From Malurus cyaneus samueli (lineage: Eukaryota > Chordata > Aves > Passeriformes > Maluridae): a stretch of DNA of 64,000 bases. The stretch covers positions 62,135,128-62,199,127 of the forward strand of contig CM019236.1 of assembly GCA_009741485.1 (NCBI GenBank), written 5' to 3'. The position numbers and the translations under genes were made by a program. This document shows, piece after piece, positions 39,901-48,419 of this stretch (position 1 is its first letter; every line of letters starts with the position of its first letter). The notes under the pieces were generated by a model. It had not been told where the DNA came from. It saw only the letters and a program-made list of their open reading frames with translations, and did not search any database.

Positions 39901-42900
39901 GCTCCAGCTTGCAGTAGCCACTTGGAGGAGGAACTGTTGCAATAAAAAGCTCTGCTGACTGCTGCAGTCCAATAGATTTGTGAGTGGGGGGGCTCATAGA
40001 AATTGTGTTATCCAAAAAATACTTGCCTCTCCTTCCCTCTCCCCAACAAAATACACAGATGAGTGCTTTCTTGGGATACACAGAAGTCCATTTGACAGCC
40101 CTGGCACACAATGGAAGTGCGAGTTCGGTATGTAAGCTTCCATAGCAGTTTGTACCTCGGCCTCTGAAACTTTGTATGGCAGCAGCAGGTTGTGCCCACA
40201 TCAGTAGGATGTTTGCGTGTCTGTCACATCAAATGCACTTCCATCCCTAATCTGCAGCTTTGACATGTTCTTATTGTGGAGACATGCTGCCATATTGAAA
40301 TTTTGCCACATTAAAAGAATTGCCATATTGAAAATATCCTGCCACATTAAACCTGTGAGGGCTGATTTTTCATGTCCTGCAGTCAGGAAAATGCTGTGCT
40401 GCTGGGGATCCCCTAAAGACAGAACCTCAGGGTTCAGTATCACTCCTGTTCTCTGCCTAACTGCACCATCAGTTTTGAAGAGAAACAAATAAGGACAATT
40501 CTCTCTGACCAAACTGACGTAATCAGGGATACACACTGAGGAAACCAGGAGGAGTTACCATCATGAGCTTCTCTGGGGTTCTTACCAGCACTGAGGTACA
40601 GCTTGAGGTCTCTCATCTGCATCCTGGGGAAAACTTGACATGTTTTTAGTGTGTAATAATCATTAACTAAGTGCATATTCATTTCCAAGACTAAACCAAG
40701 ATGTTTGCTTTGTGTTCACTAATGCTACTGTGCCTGGCTATTCAAGTATGTCATGTTCTATGAAATGTCTCTTGAAATAAGGATATTTAGATAGGCAGTT
40801 TTAAAAATAAGAGCAGGTGTAAAAGTAGATCCCAGGGGTTGGTTTTTTTTCAGATTTTTGGGACATTTGGCACAAACCACCAATTGCTTTCCATAAGATG
40901 AAAGTTGAGTAGGTATTACCTAGTGCTATCTCGCTGTCTTCAAGATGCAATGAAAAGGCAAAAGAAATACTTGTATTTACTGGTGCCAATATAAATTTGA
41001 AGTCGTCTATACATTTGAAACAATAGATTTTGTTTCCTATTTGGCTGGATGTTTCAGAACTGCCATCTGAAAGGTGTTTAAGTAGCTTAAATAGGGTGCT
41101 TACTACTCTGCTGGCTCTATGCATTTGACAAGCAGCAAGACAAGGATGTTGTAGACCAAATGTAAAGAAATACACCTTGATGTTGAGTTCAGGCTGAACC
41201 GGGTTGGTTGAAGGGTGTGAGTGATAAACAAAGGGTGATATCATTGTTTTATCAGGTAACAGTCACCATAGCAACCAAACTTTACTATGCATGAAAAGTT
41301 CCTCAAAGTCTTTCCACTGTTTTTCTTTTCCACACAGCTTTTGTTACAGCAGGTGTGTGAAGGACTTTAGCTGCAATGAACTGTGGCTCTGCAGGGCTCT
41401 TTCCCATGAGACTGTGCAGTTTTTTCACAGCTATACCTTTTCTTGCACATGATGTTAAATCAGCCTCATACTGTTTAGAGATTTCTCTGCCCATCCAAAC
41501 ACTGTGTATGTTTATTCCACGTTTATTCCACTGGGCTTGCTGCTCACATTAGGTTGTCATGCTGGGAATGGTGCTACTGAGCCTTTCCCAGAGCCTCTGG
41601 CTGTGGCAATCTTTGGAGCAGAGAAGCCCCAAATTCACCGTACTCTGTTCTGTCGTATCAGTAGGTGCCATGACACAAACGTGTTAGGTCTGGCCCCTGA
41701 CACATCTGATCTTTTCTTGTTTATGTTGTGGGTTTTTTTTTTCTTTCTGCTTTTCATGCAGAACACAGATTTTGGCTGCCGGTTATGCTGAGTCTTCCTG
41801 ACTGCTGAGATAGGATATAAAAATTATATTTACATTTGGAGTGGATGGCAGTGAACTTCTAACTGCGAGGGAAAAGGGTTGCTTTACCTGAAAGCAGAGA
41901 GTGCGTTCCTTCAGTGAAAGGACGTTCAAAGAATACTGATGATTCTTCATCAACAAGGGCCCTCTTATGTCCCTTTAATTTGGCTGGTGAACCAGCGCCT
42001 GTGTGTCGGGATAGAGTGCTAACTTGGAATATTTCCCCGGCTGACTGGGTGAAAGCCCTTCTGTTGCTGCTGGAGCCGGGTGCTGCCCCTCTCTCCGGTG
42101 ATGAAAGACTGCCATATGCAGGCTTTCCTGGGAACTGCAGGCTGCTGAGCTGTGATGTCAGGAGGTCTCTACAGAGCTGGGGAAGCTTCACAGGCTTCAG
42201 GGTATTCATTGCTGTGGCTTATGTGGGAGCTGGCAGTTGTCTTGTTGGAGAAGAAACTGAGTGTATTCATGTAGCAGCACTGCAGCAAGCAGAGGAGGGA
42301 GACCTGGGTCACTGCAAAGTGGCTCTGGGCAGCAAAGCACAGACAGAGGTCTCCAGGCAAACACACAAAGGTTCCAGCTGCAAGATATGATACTGCAAAA
42401 TCTGTCCCTGTTCCCAGTGGATCCCATCTCCATGTCATATTTAAAACACTTTTTTTTCCTTCCCCTTCTCCTCCATCCCTTCTAAATCTTACATTATTCT
42501 TCTCTGGGCTATGAATGCTGAGAGCTTGGGCCACAGAGGAAGACTCCTGAACAGTCCCATGTGTGTAAGAGTGGGCTGAGCAGGCATCAGCCTTCAGTCT
42601 GCAGCAGGGAAGCTCCCCAGGAAGAAGCACCTGCCTCATGCCATGTGCTTACTTGGGAAATGCTTTTTAAACCCACCTTAATCTGTAATGCTTGCTCCTG
42701 CCCAGAATTTCTGTCTTGGTCACTTTCTCTTTCCCTCATAGAGATACTAGCAATGTGAAAATATTACAAGGTACTTTTTATCTATTTTGTCACTCTTTGA
42801 TTCAGAGTTGGTAGGTATTGATAACAATGTTAGCATTGTATCTTTTTGCTTATTTCTTTTTCAATGCATACAAGACCATGATCTACCAGAGAAGTTTGTT

Positions 42901-44387
42901 TCCTCTTTTTTCTGCTCTGTCTGTGACCCTGAATTCTAAAATGGTCAATGTTATAATCTCTGGAAAAGTTTAATTAAGAACTACCTCCTGTATTATTCTA
43001 GTAGTAGTATGGAAGATATTTTCAGCATGTCATCACAGCAGAGGACAACTGTTCATGCACTTCCAAGCTGAAGTGTTATTTCTGTTTTGAAAAGTTTTCT
43101 ACCCTCTTTTTTTTCAGGGAGAAGAAACTGAAAGCAAGAGTGCAGGAGTTAGTGAGTGCTTTGGAGAGACTCACGAAAAGCAGTGAAATAAGACATCAGC
43201 AGTCTGCAGAATTTGTTAATGACCTTAAAAGGGCAAACAGGTAAAGGATCTACCAGCAGATAGATGCACTATTGGTTTTTTCCTGTGTTTTGGCAAAGCA
43301 CTGTAATATTCCACTTACCTTAATTAGAAGCTTCTGGATCATTACATCCATATGTGACATCTTCAGGTAGTAGTTAAGAGAAGGGGAAGGTATGAACTTC
43401 CCCTGGAGGGCACTGGCAATTGCATGGTTGAGAACAGAAGGCAAGGAAATGGGTTAATCTTAATAGAGTTACTACTAGTGATTGCACAATTAAAAAAGCA
43501 AACAAATAAAAACATGATGGATCTGTTACTTTGTTTTAAATTGCTCCTCTTTCTTTGCCTCCAGCCTCTTTATTAATAAACCGTCTTGGATAATGACATC
43601 TAAACTCCATCGCTCATTCAGGGCATTTTATTTGTGCTGTGTTTGGATGGCCAAGGAATATGGTAGACTGCAGCTGCCCTTCCTGCAAGCAGCCTATCAC
43701 TCACAATGTAGCTTTTCCTCAAATTATATTTGAAAGCCTTTGTGGCCTCCTCAAGCTTTCCGACCCAGTCAAGGTAGAGGCCCAGAACCAACTCAGCAGC
43801 TATCAGATTAGCACAAGATGTCACCCTCTGGATATCTTATTTTTATAAAATAAAAAAGAAAAATCAGTCCAGGATTTTCTAAGCAGATTCTGGCCATGAA
43901 ATGTTTTCATAAATAATGTTTAATGTGTCCTGACTCATAAACAGTGCTATGAGGTCATCAGCAGCAACCTCCATCTGGCTCTTGAAACCATGTTTAAAGA
44001 CGTTTTCTTTACTGGTTTACTGGTAAAAGCAAAGCACAGGAAAGACACAGATATCAGCACTGAAATGGGTTTGGATCAAAATGTTTGGATCTAATCCATT
44101 TTAAACCACTGGTGAATTTTGGGAAGGTGGGGCTTTGGGGTAGATCTTTAGTAGCACTTGCTCCAAACAAGCCTTTTTGACTTTGTGTACCTTGTGTTTT
44201 TAACAGTAACTTGGTAGCAGCTTATGAAAAAGCAAAGAAAAAGCATCAAAACAAGCTGAAGAAACTGGAATCACAAATGATGGCCATGGTGGAGAGGCAC
44301 GAAACCCAAGTAAGAATGCTCAAACAAAGAATAGCTTTACTGGAAGAAGAGAACTCCAGACCACACACCAATGAAACTTCACTATAA
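2972..44387 (+). CDS. MCC: MCC, colorectal mutant cancer protein (3' 12 coding exons)
   Basis: MCC is a cytoplasmic and membrane-associated coiled-coil scaffold that negatively regulates canonical Wnt/beta-catenin signalling and binds Scribble-type PDZ proteins (established knowledge). Twelve exons (2972-3178, 11776-11922, 12257-12346, 12997-13145, 15710-15850, 16978-17078, 19286-19469, 26016-26250, 32030-32236, 33153-33250, 43118-43240, 44207-44387) total 1863 nt and translate to 620 residues plus TAA. All junctions use AG acceptors and GT donors with matching phase and no frameshift. The protein matches recalled human MCC from about residue 208 of the 829-residue form to the end, with near identity in the coiled-coil exons. 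It ends in Glu-Thr-Ser-Leu, a class I PDZ ligand. The 5' exons lie outside the window, so the promoter and N-terminal variants (including the longer EF-hand form) cannot be seen. DCP2 follows in convergent orientation. Confidence 0.97.
3179..11775 (+). other. MCC: MCC intron between exons A and B
   Basis: 8.6 kb of AT-rich intron. It has a 24-nt T run at 4256-4279 and pyrimidine-rich stretches near 8050-8600. No gene, RNA or clear transposon was recognised. Confidence 0.7.
4256..4279 (+). repeat. Poly-T run (24 nt)
   Basis: An uninterrupted run of 24 T in an MCC intron, followed by two copies of a CTACTACTTGAGCTAGAGAA-like phrase (about 4284-4327). Confidence 0.9.
11776..11922 (+). CDS. MCC: MCC coding exon B (49 codons)
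   Basis: The exon starts after ATTGCAG with Val-Arg-Glu-Leu-Gln and ends in Ile-Pro-Ile-Ala-Lys before GTGGGG. It is phase 0 at both ends. The first third continues the coiled coil. The rest is a Ser/Thr/Pro-rich linker with a run of serines encoded by AGC codons, which is expected to be disordered. A few substitutions relative to recalled human MCC lie in this linker. The donor sits directly before a 41-bp tandem duplication. Confidence 0.95.
11923..12256 (+). other. MCC: MCC intron between exons B and C
   Basis: A 334-bp intron that begins with a 41-bp tandem duplication (11925-12006). Nothing else was recognised. Confidence 0.8.
11925..12006 (+). repeat. 41-bp tandem duplication, two copies
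   Basis: 11925-11965 and 11966-12006 align over all 41 bp with six mismatches (about 85% identity). Each copy begins GGGGTTT and ends GACCTGGGGAAA. The first copy starts inside the MCC exon B donor (GTGGGG). Confidence 0.9.
12257..12346 (+). CDS. MCC: MCC coding exon C (30 codons)
   Basis: The exon begins after TTACAG with Ile-Ala-Glu-Arg-Val-Lys and ends in Ile-Ser-Ser-Ile-Gly? read as Glu-Ile-Ser-Ser-Ile-Gly before GTAAGG. It is phase 0 at both ends. It contains a basic patch (Lys-Leu-Ser-Lys-Thr-Arg) followed by a serine cluster, a typical phosphorylation-prone linker, although no site is shown experimentally here. All 30 residues match recalled human MCC. Confidence 0.95.
12347..12996 (+). 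other. MCC: MCC intron between exons C and D
   Basis: A 650-bp AT-rich intron. Nothing was recognised besides the splice sites. Confidence 0.8.
12997..13145 (+). CDS. MCC: MCC coding exon D
   Basis: The exon follows CTGTGCAG and carries Val-Ser-Ser-Thr-Val-Ala-Glu-His, then a helical segment with Gln-Asp-Cys-Ser-Asn-Ile-Gln-Glu-Ile-Phe. It ends in the middle of a Ser codon (AG|C) at GTGAGC. This helical block is the start of the region shared between MCC and USHBP1 (the MCC-binding/PDZ family domain in Pfam, assigned from memory). One Ser-to-Thr change from human is visible near the start. Confidence 0.96.
14217..14221 (+). repeat. 5' target-site duplication CAGGG
   Basis: Identical to 15099-15103 on the other side of the LTR. 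It marks the integration site. Confidence 0.85.
14222..15098 (+). mobile_element. Solo LTR of an ERVL-like endogenous retrovirus
   Basis: An 877-bp element starts TGTCTTGG and ends ATAACA. It is flanked by perfect 5-bp target duplications CAGGG (14217-14221 and 15099-15103). Five-bp duplications are typical of class III (ERVL) elements, and the start resembles passerine LTRs (recalled). No gag, pol or env sequence is present, so it is a recombination remnant. Its interior is GC-richer than the flanking intron, and the frames open inside it encode nothing recognised. Confidence 0.88.
15099..15103 (+). repeat. 3' target-site duplication CAGGG
   Basis: An exact copy of 14217-14221, directly after the terminal CA of the LTR. 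Confidence 0.85.
15710..15850 (+). CDS. MCC: MCC coding exon E
   Basis: The first base completes the Ser codon split with exon D. The sequence continues Arg-Ile-Glu-His-Leu-Lys-Ser-Gln-Asn and ends in Leu-Gln-Tyr plus two bases of a Ser codon before GTAGGC. The acceptor is TTTCTGTAG. The exon holds the conserved Leu-Glu-Glu-Cys-Lys-Ser-Asn-Ala-Glu-Arg-Met segment. The translation matches recalled human MCC throughout. Confidence 0.96.
15851..19285 (+). other. MCC: MCC introns on either side of exon F
   Basis: Two introns (15851-16977 and 17079-19285) with AT-rich unique-looking sequence. No repeat or RNA gene was recognised. Confidence 0.7.
16978..17078 (+). CDS. MCC: MCC coding exon F
   Basis: The exon starts after CCCTTTCAG with the last base of a split Ser codon. 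It encodes Glu-Gln-Cys-Ile-Glu-Ala-Tyr-Glu-Leu-Leu and ends Gly-Val-Gly-Ser-Val plus one base before GTAAGA. The helical part matches human. The last residues, at the junction with the next exon, differ: the recalled human sequence is one residue longer here (Ser-Ser-Pro-Gly-Asp against Ser-Val-Gly-Asp). Confidence 0.95.
19286..19469 (+). CDS. MCC: MCC coding exon G
   Basis: The acceptor is AACTAG, with an unusually weak pyrimidine tract. The reading frame is fixed by Gly-Asp-Gln, then Asp-Glu-Asn-Val-Thr-Gln-Met-Leu-Lys-Arg-Ala-His-Asp-Cys. The exon ends after Ser-His-Thr plus two bases of Ser before GTAACT. The segment Lys-Leu-Asp-Gly-Ser-Cys-Gly-Gly is conserved. It then passes into a Ser/Thr-rich linker that continues in exon H. 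Confidence 0.95.
19470..26015 (+). other. MCC: MCC intron between exons G and H
   Basis: A 6.5-kb intron with a CR1 3' fragment at 21673-21960 and a local CpG cluster at 23955-24063. The rest is AT-rich with nothing recognised. Confidence 0.7.
21673..21962 (-). mobile_element. CR1 LINE 3' fragment (about 290 bp)
   Basis: The + strand reads the reverse complement of a CR1 3' end: ACAGAACCACAGAATGATCA, then GTTTGGAAGAGACTTTCAATCC, the AACCCAGCACC-type segment, CCCTGGGCAAC, and ATCCAATCCGAACCTCCCC near the 5' truncation. It is a typical 5'-truncated bird CR1 inserted antisense to MCC. Confidence 0.92.
26016..26250 (+). CDS. MCC: MCC coding exon H (largest exon here)
   Basis: The exon starts after CCTTCTAG. 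It completes the split Ser and runs through a Thr/Ser-rich stretch ending Cys-Asp-Thr-Glu-Phe-Thr-Lys. A long coiled coil follows (Gln-Arg-Leu-Lys-Asp-Tyr-Ile-Gln-Gln-Leu), then Ile-Asp-Pro-Leu-Ser-Tyr-Asp-Val, and it ends at Met-Ala-Met-Lys before GTATTT. It is essentially identical to recalled human MCC over 78 codons, which marks it as one of the most constrained exons. Confidence 0.97.
26251..32029 (+). other. MCC: MCC intron between exons H and I
   Basis: A 5.8-kb AT-rich intron containing a long T/G-interrupted poly-T tract at 30860-30964. No gene or clear transposon was recognised. Confidence 0.7.
30860..30964 (+). repeat. Long T-rich tract with (GT3-9) interruptions
   Basis: It contains a 34-nt pure T run (30874-30907), followed by GTTTTT/GGTTTT units. 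It is probably the decayed tail of a retroposed sequence or an expanded microsatellite. No donor element was recognised next to it. Confidence 0.9.
32030..32236 (+). CDS. MCC: MCC coding exon I (69 codons)
   Basis: The exon follows TTTTTTCAACAG and is phase 0 at both ends. It encodes Glu-Glu-Met-Ala-Glu-Leu-Lys-Ala-Arg-Leu, a Lys/Glu-rich coiled coil, then a Ser/Thr-rich tail (Ser-Leu-Ser-Ser-Thr-Ser-Ser-Gly-Ser) ending Leu-Gly-Lys before GTCAGG. The substitutions relative to recalled human MCC are few (Arg for Gln early, Leu for Pro near the end). Confidence 0.97.
32237..33152 (+). other. MCC: MCC intron between exons I and J
   Basis: A 916-bp AT-rich intron in which nothing was recognised. 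Confidence 0.75.
33153..33250 (+). CDS. MCC: MCC coding exon J (divergent linker)
   Basis: The exon follows TTTCTCAG with Glu-Cys-Ser-Asp-Gly-Thr and ends Asn-Ala-Leu-Arg (split) before GTAAGC. The core Leu-Ala-Glu-Leu-Arg and the Glu-Leu-Thr-Ala-Glu-Leu-Thr-Asn-Ala part align with human. About half of the 32 residues differ, and the exon is one codon shorter than recalled human MCC. It is by far the least conserved MCC exon in the window and forms the linker before the C-terminal coiled coil. Confidence 0.93.
33251..43117 (+). other. MCC: MCC intron between exons J and K (largest)
   Basis: A 9.9-kb intron. The stretches 37900-39200 and 41900-42650 are noticeably more GC-rich than the rest and are open in several frames on both strands, but no protein family was recognised. 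A two-copy 33-bp direct repeat lies at 40288-40351. Confidence 0.65.
40288..40351 (+). repeat. Two-copy direct repeat of about 30 bp
   Basis: TGCCATATTGAAA...GCCACATTAAA occurs at 40288-40315 and again at 40321-40351, with a few changes and a 3-bp length difference. Confidence 0.75.
43118..43240 (+). CDS. MCC: MCC coding exon K
   Basis: A strong pyrimidine tract and TTTTTTCAG precede the exon. It completes an Arg codon and reads Glu-Lys-Lys-Leu-Lys-Ala-Arg-Val-Gln-Glu-Leu, then Leu-Thr-Lys-Ser-Ser-Glu-Ile-Arg-His-Gln-Gln. It ends Arg-Ala-Asn plus two bases of Ser before GTAAAG. This is C-terminal coiled coil, identical or nearly so to recalled human MCC. Confidence 0.97.
43241..44206 (+). 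other. MCC: MCC intron between exons K and L
   Basis: A 966-bp AT-rich intron in which nothing was recognised. Confidence 0.75.
44207..44387 (+). CDS. MCC: MCC terminal coding exon with PDZ ligand
   Basis: The exon starts after TTTTAACAG and encodes Asn-Leu-Val-Ala-Ala-Tyr-Glu-Lys, a very basic segment (Lys-Lys-Lys-His-Gln-Asn-Lys-Leu-Lys-Lys) and a final leucine-rich coil. It stops at TAA 44385-44387 after Glu-Thr-Ser-Leu. That C-terminus fits the class I PDZ-binding consensus and is the Scribble-binding tail known for human MCC. Confidence 0.98.
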
Positions 44388-44985
44388 AGGCATCTCTTTA
44401 AAGGATGTTTAGTGCCATTACAACTTTATTTCTTTTGAAGGTTGAATTTTAGGTAGCTTCAAATGCTAAAAGCTCTGATTGTCAATGCTGACAAAACTTA
44501 AATGCACCTTCCCTGGGATCCCAGATAGGTGTAATGGGGATATAAAAGCGTTAACCTTAAGGACTGTTTCATAATGTAAAATGGCAGTGCCTGAATTACC
44601 ATGCTATAATTGTACATTGTCTGTGTTGTTATGTCTATATTAATACAGCTTCTCTTCCATTTTGTCTGTGTCCCGTGGGTGACAGAGTCATTACCATAGC
44701 AGAATAATTCACATTAAGAGGTTTTCATTTGGGTACTTTGGAGATCATGTCAGAGTTTTCCCAGTCTGAGCTCCCTCTGTACACAAGTCCATTCTGTACC
44801 CTTAAGACTCACTGTTGTGGTTACACCACCAAACAGGTAGCTGCAGAGTGGGGAGATGACAGCCTGGTTGGCTTTTTTTTGCACCCTTCTTGCAGTTCTG
44901 CTGCTTACAGTGCAGGTCAGGTAGGAAAACTGTTGCTGATTTGAGAAAATAAACAAGAAAGTGTAATTGCATCTCTGAAAATTAT

Positions 44986-44991
44986 AATAAA
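44986..44991 (+). promoter_or_regulatory. MCC: Candidate proximal MCC poly(A) signal
   Basis: A canonical AATAAA lies about 600 nt after the MCC stop, with another AATAAA 38 nt upstream (44948-44953). GTGTATTTCTT follows. Two close signals make proximal cleavage plausible. Confidence 0.45.
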
Positions 44992-46509
44992 GGTGTATTT
45001 CTTACAGTACACAAGAGAGCCAAAGGCTGTGAGTTTCACCATGCCACAGAAACAGTCTGTGCCAAGGGTGGATAAAAAATTACAGGGACCTCCTGGTATT
45101 TGTATTGCATGGTGTTTGCAACTACTTTGTGAAAAAAAAGTTGTTTTTTCTTGCTATATACACTATATCCAAGGTTTTCTTTAAGAAGCTGGGCCATTTT
45201 TGTCACGTGTATTGTGCTTATTACAGCTTACTGTGATCAAGAGGTAGAATGTCTTTTTTTTACTTTTTTTTTGACCAAAAAAGGTACGTATAAGGAATGT
45301 ACCTGTTCCATATTGAATACATAGGCACAAAACTATAAATGTGTAGATGTATGGATATCCAGCCACAAACAGAATGTGAATGGTGAAGTCTTACAGCTTC
45401 TTAGGTTAGCTTTTGTTCCTGCTAACATTCTTTTGTTTAAATCACGTATTACTGTATTATCAAACTGACTGAAGTGCAAATTTGGCTTGTTAGGTTAATG
45501 AACATTGAGCAAATCATGGGGATCAGGTTGATTTCTGTGGGGGTAAAAATACAGAAATCTGCCATAGCACCTGTTATATTCAGAATTTGCTTATTTTTGA
45601 TGGAGTATGTAAAACAGCTTCATGTGTGTTTTAACAAGCCAAGCTAGAGTCCCTTCACTGTGTTAGCCTGCTGCTATGTTATGCCTCCGCTTTGCATTTT
45701 CTAGGCTGATTTCCAGTGAATCTGATTTTAGGAGATGTTTATCCTTTTTTGCTTTACATGTTGAGTTGCACCTCAAGTTTTACTAGCGTATTTAGAATTA
45801 TGATAGCTTCTCTCATTTACTCCTCCCATTACTAGTACTAAGGAAATACTTTTAGAAGACTGTTTTTTGCCTACTGTTGGGTTAGGTCAGGCAGACAACC
45901 CAGTTGTGCGGATGTGTTCAGAACATGGCATTATTGTTACATCTTGATAACATCTGGAACTGTAGAAGCTGGAGTTCCGTCTCTCACTACTATAGCTGAA
46001 GTCTGATACATCATCCACAAAGCCAGCGTCATACATGATCGATGGCAATAGCAAATTAAAACAACACTGATTTCAAAACTTTTAAGTAGTGAGGTTCTGA
46101 TTTTGATCAATCCTCTTCCTCAAAATAATTGCACTTCTTAATTAATAATGTGAATAGAAAATTTTGTGTTTGAGTATCTTCAAGGGAGGAGGCACATGGA
46201 TTTCTTCTGTCTTTGTGGTTCTGCTTAGCAGTTCTCTGTGGTGTTTCCCTTTCTGGGCCAAATTTTCTCACCCACAGGAAGATGGGGGTTTGCCATCAGC
46301 CTCAGTGTTGTTGAGCACACTTGTTCTGGAGAAACACAAAGGAAAATAGCCACTTTCCAAGTGCTGAGGCAGAAGTGCAGTTTCACTTTTGTTTTCTGGC
46401 ATCTGAAGCACCCATGTGACTTGAGGTCATCTCAGAATGCCCATGTGAAATACCTTTCACTGAAGAGGACCAGAAACCACTACTCTTAGGCTCAGTTTTT
46501 TTCCTGTTT

Positions 46510-46743
46510 AGAATAATAATCAGAAAATGGTTTGGATTGGAAGGGACCTTAAAAATCATCTTGTCACAACCCCTTTCTGTGGGCAGGGACATTTTCCACT
46601 GGATGAGGTTGCTCCAAGCCCCATCCAACGTGGCTTTGGACACTTTCAGGGATGGGGCAACCACAGCTGTCCTGCACAACTTGTGCCAGGGTCTCAGTAT
46701 CCTCACTGAGAATACCGAAACAAGAGTTTCTTCCATAAAAAAA
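46510..46743 (-). mobile_element. CR1 LINE 3' fragment in the MCC 3' region
   Basis: GGTTTGGATTGGAAGGGACC, then a GTTGCTCCAAGCCCCATCCAA segment and AGGGATGGGGCAACCACAGC are the reverse complement of a CR1 3' end from a different subfamily than the 21.7-kb copy. It is 5'-truncated near the GTTTCTTCC segment and antisense to MCC. Confidence 0.92.
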
Positions 46744-47736
46744 TTCAGATACTTTGTTATACAGAGGCATAAAATCTGCAGCCTCACTGCCTTTTCCAGA
46801 TGTAACCATGTACTGATTCTGTTTCACCACATTTATCACATATGCTCCCTGCCAACTGTGCTCTGAAGTGCTTTAGAATAATTTATAAATCATCAGTAAA
46901 TGTTAACCACTCCCAATTTTTCCCATAAGAGTTATAGATGAGAAAGCAGCATGGTACCATCCAGCAGTGGCCAGTTTGCCAGACCACCAGTTTATTTGTC
47001 TCAGCAAGCAGCTACTGCCTCATTTGCTGGCGTACTGGAAAGACCAACAGGGGAGTGGTCACAGATTTAATGTTAGTGTAAAAACTGTTCTATAGTGATA
47101 ATTAGCTGCAGCTTCATTAAAAGGGCACCAACCCTCAGAAAAAATGCCAAATATACTCCCAGCTCCTTCTATCCCACTCTGAAGTACCAGCACACCAGAA
47201 ATACCTGAGTGTGCAATATGTTGTGAGTTACAACAACTTAACTCTTTTAACACTTGTTGCAGAAATTATTAAATTTGCAAAGCAAGAAAAAGAAGTGGTT
47301 CTTGCCAACGTAAGTCCATTCATTGATAAATGTTTGGACTTTTTGATTTTGTTAAGTCACCAGAGTGCATGAAACTTTGTATTTCACAGAGTGCTCAGAA
47401 AAAAAGTCTACTTTTTCTCCAATTCTGTGTATAAATCTTCACCAGCTTGAATGTACTGTTAGCTATTGCAAAGCACATGTGACTAAGTTTGCATTCATGT
47501 CAGTATCGTTCTACTGGTTTTATTAGAATTTTCTCTTCCTTTAATACTGCACCGTGCATTGTAACTTTAGAGACTTCTCACCTTACTGAATTAGCTTTAA
47601 ATGTGTTGCTACCTTTTAGTTTCCTAGCAGCTGTAAAATAGCTATTTTGTGTTCATTTGATATAGAATTGTAAAAAACTGCATTTATTTATACAGAGGCA
47701 TTTATAATACTTATTTTCAAATGTTCTTATATTCTG

Positions 47737-47742
47737 AATAAA
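47737..47742 (+). promoter_or_regulatory. MCC: Candidate distal MCC poly(A) signal
   Basis: A canonical AATAAA in a TA-rich context is followed within 15-35 nt by T/GT-rich sequence (GCTGTTTCTTTG, GGAGTTGTTT), the usual layout of a cleavage site. It is the last such signal on this strand before the probable DCP2 3' end. Confidence 0.5.
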
Positions 47743-47760
47743 TTTCTAATGCTGTTTCTT

Positions 47761-48385
47761 TGCCTTGGGAGTTGTTTCAACATGACTTGTCACCTTACTG
47801 TTGAATTGGACTTCCTAAAGGTATCTTGGAACAAATATCTCTCATCTCCAAGATAAGTTACTGAGGGAGATGGTTGGATAGTCAGGAAAGTTCACGTAAT
47901 AGAGCCATTAGAAGTTGTTCAGAACTCATATCTGGCCACAGACTTTAGCTGGGCTCAAGAATATCATATCAAGAATATACTTCTTCCCACAAGCCCTGTA
48001 CAGCTCCAAGGAATGCTTTAGAGAAATGGAAGGGTGCATGGCAAACCGTTTCCACACATCCAGTTCTTTTAATAACAAGTTAAAAGACCAAAACAAATGA
48101 AAACAAAATACTCAGTATGACATAAATATTCTAAAAAGCACTGATTGAAGTTCACATACTTCCTTTCTCCAGTATGTCTAACACATCTGTAATTTTTTTT
48201 CCATTCTATTGAATTGGCTCCTCATCCACCTTTACAACTGACTTTAAAAAATAATACTTCCTTTCTTGGCACTAGATATAATCACTGCTGCTGACTGGCT
48301 TAAGGCAACACTTAAACATTCTACAGTGAAGGAATAACCTGTACCAGCAGCACAGGCTTCACATTTCACAATGACCAGCAATCCT
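47761..48385. other. Short interval between the MCC and DCP2 3' ends
   Basis: This segment of about 0.6 kb separates the distal MCC poly(A) candidate from the farthest strong DCP2 candidate. No convincing gene, RNA or repeat was seen in it. Confidence 0.4.
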
Positions 48386-48413
48386 TATATCCATACTTCA
48401 GTACTTCAATAAG

Positions 48414-48419
48414 TTTATT
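48414..48419 (-). promoter_or_regulatory. DCP2: Candidate distal DCP2 poly(A) signal
   Basis: TTTATT on + is AATAAA on the - strand. The - strand sequence that follows is GT-rich (TGCTGGTCATTGTG). It is the farthest strong signal before the MCC 3' end. Confidence 0.45.

Larger units (their letters stand above)
44388..47760 (+). other. MCC: Probable MCC 3' UTR and downstream flank
   Basis: The stop codon is followed by AT-rich sequence with no continuing open frame. Poly(A) signals AATAAA occur at 44948-44953 and 44986-44991 (giving a short 3' UTR of about 600 nt) and at 47737-47742, which is followed by T- and GT-rich sequence (a long 3' UTR of about 3.4 kb). A CR1 fragment lies inside at 46510-46743. 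Which signal is used cannot be decided from sequence alone. Confidence 0.6.

Noticed and set aside
41914..42639. Overlapping open stretches of about 155 codons on both strands
   Set aside because: Same reasoning: opposite-strand openness in a GC-rich patch, no conserved motif, no splice-site or start context.
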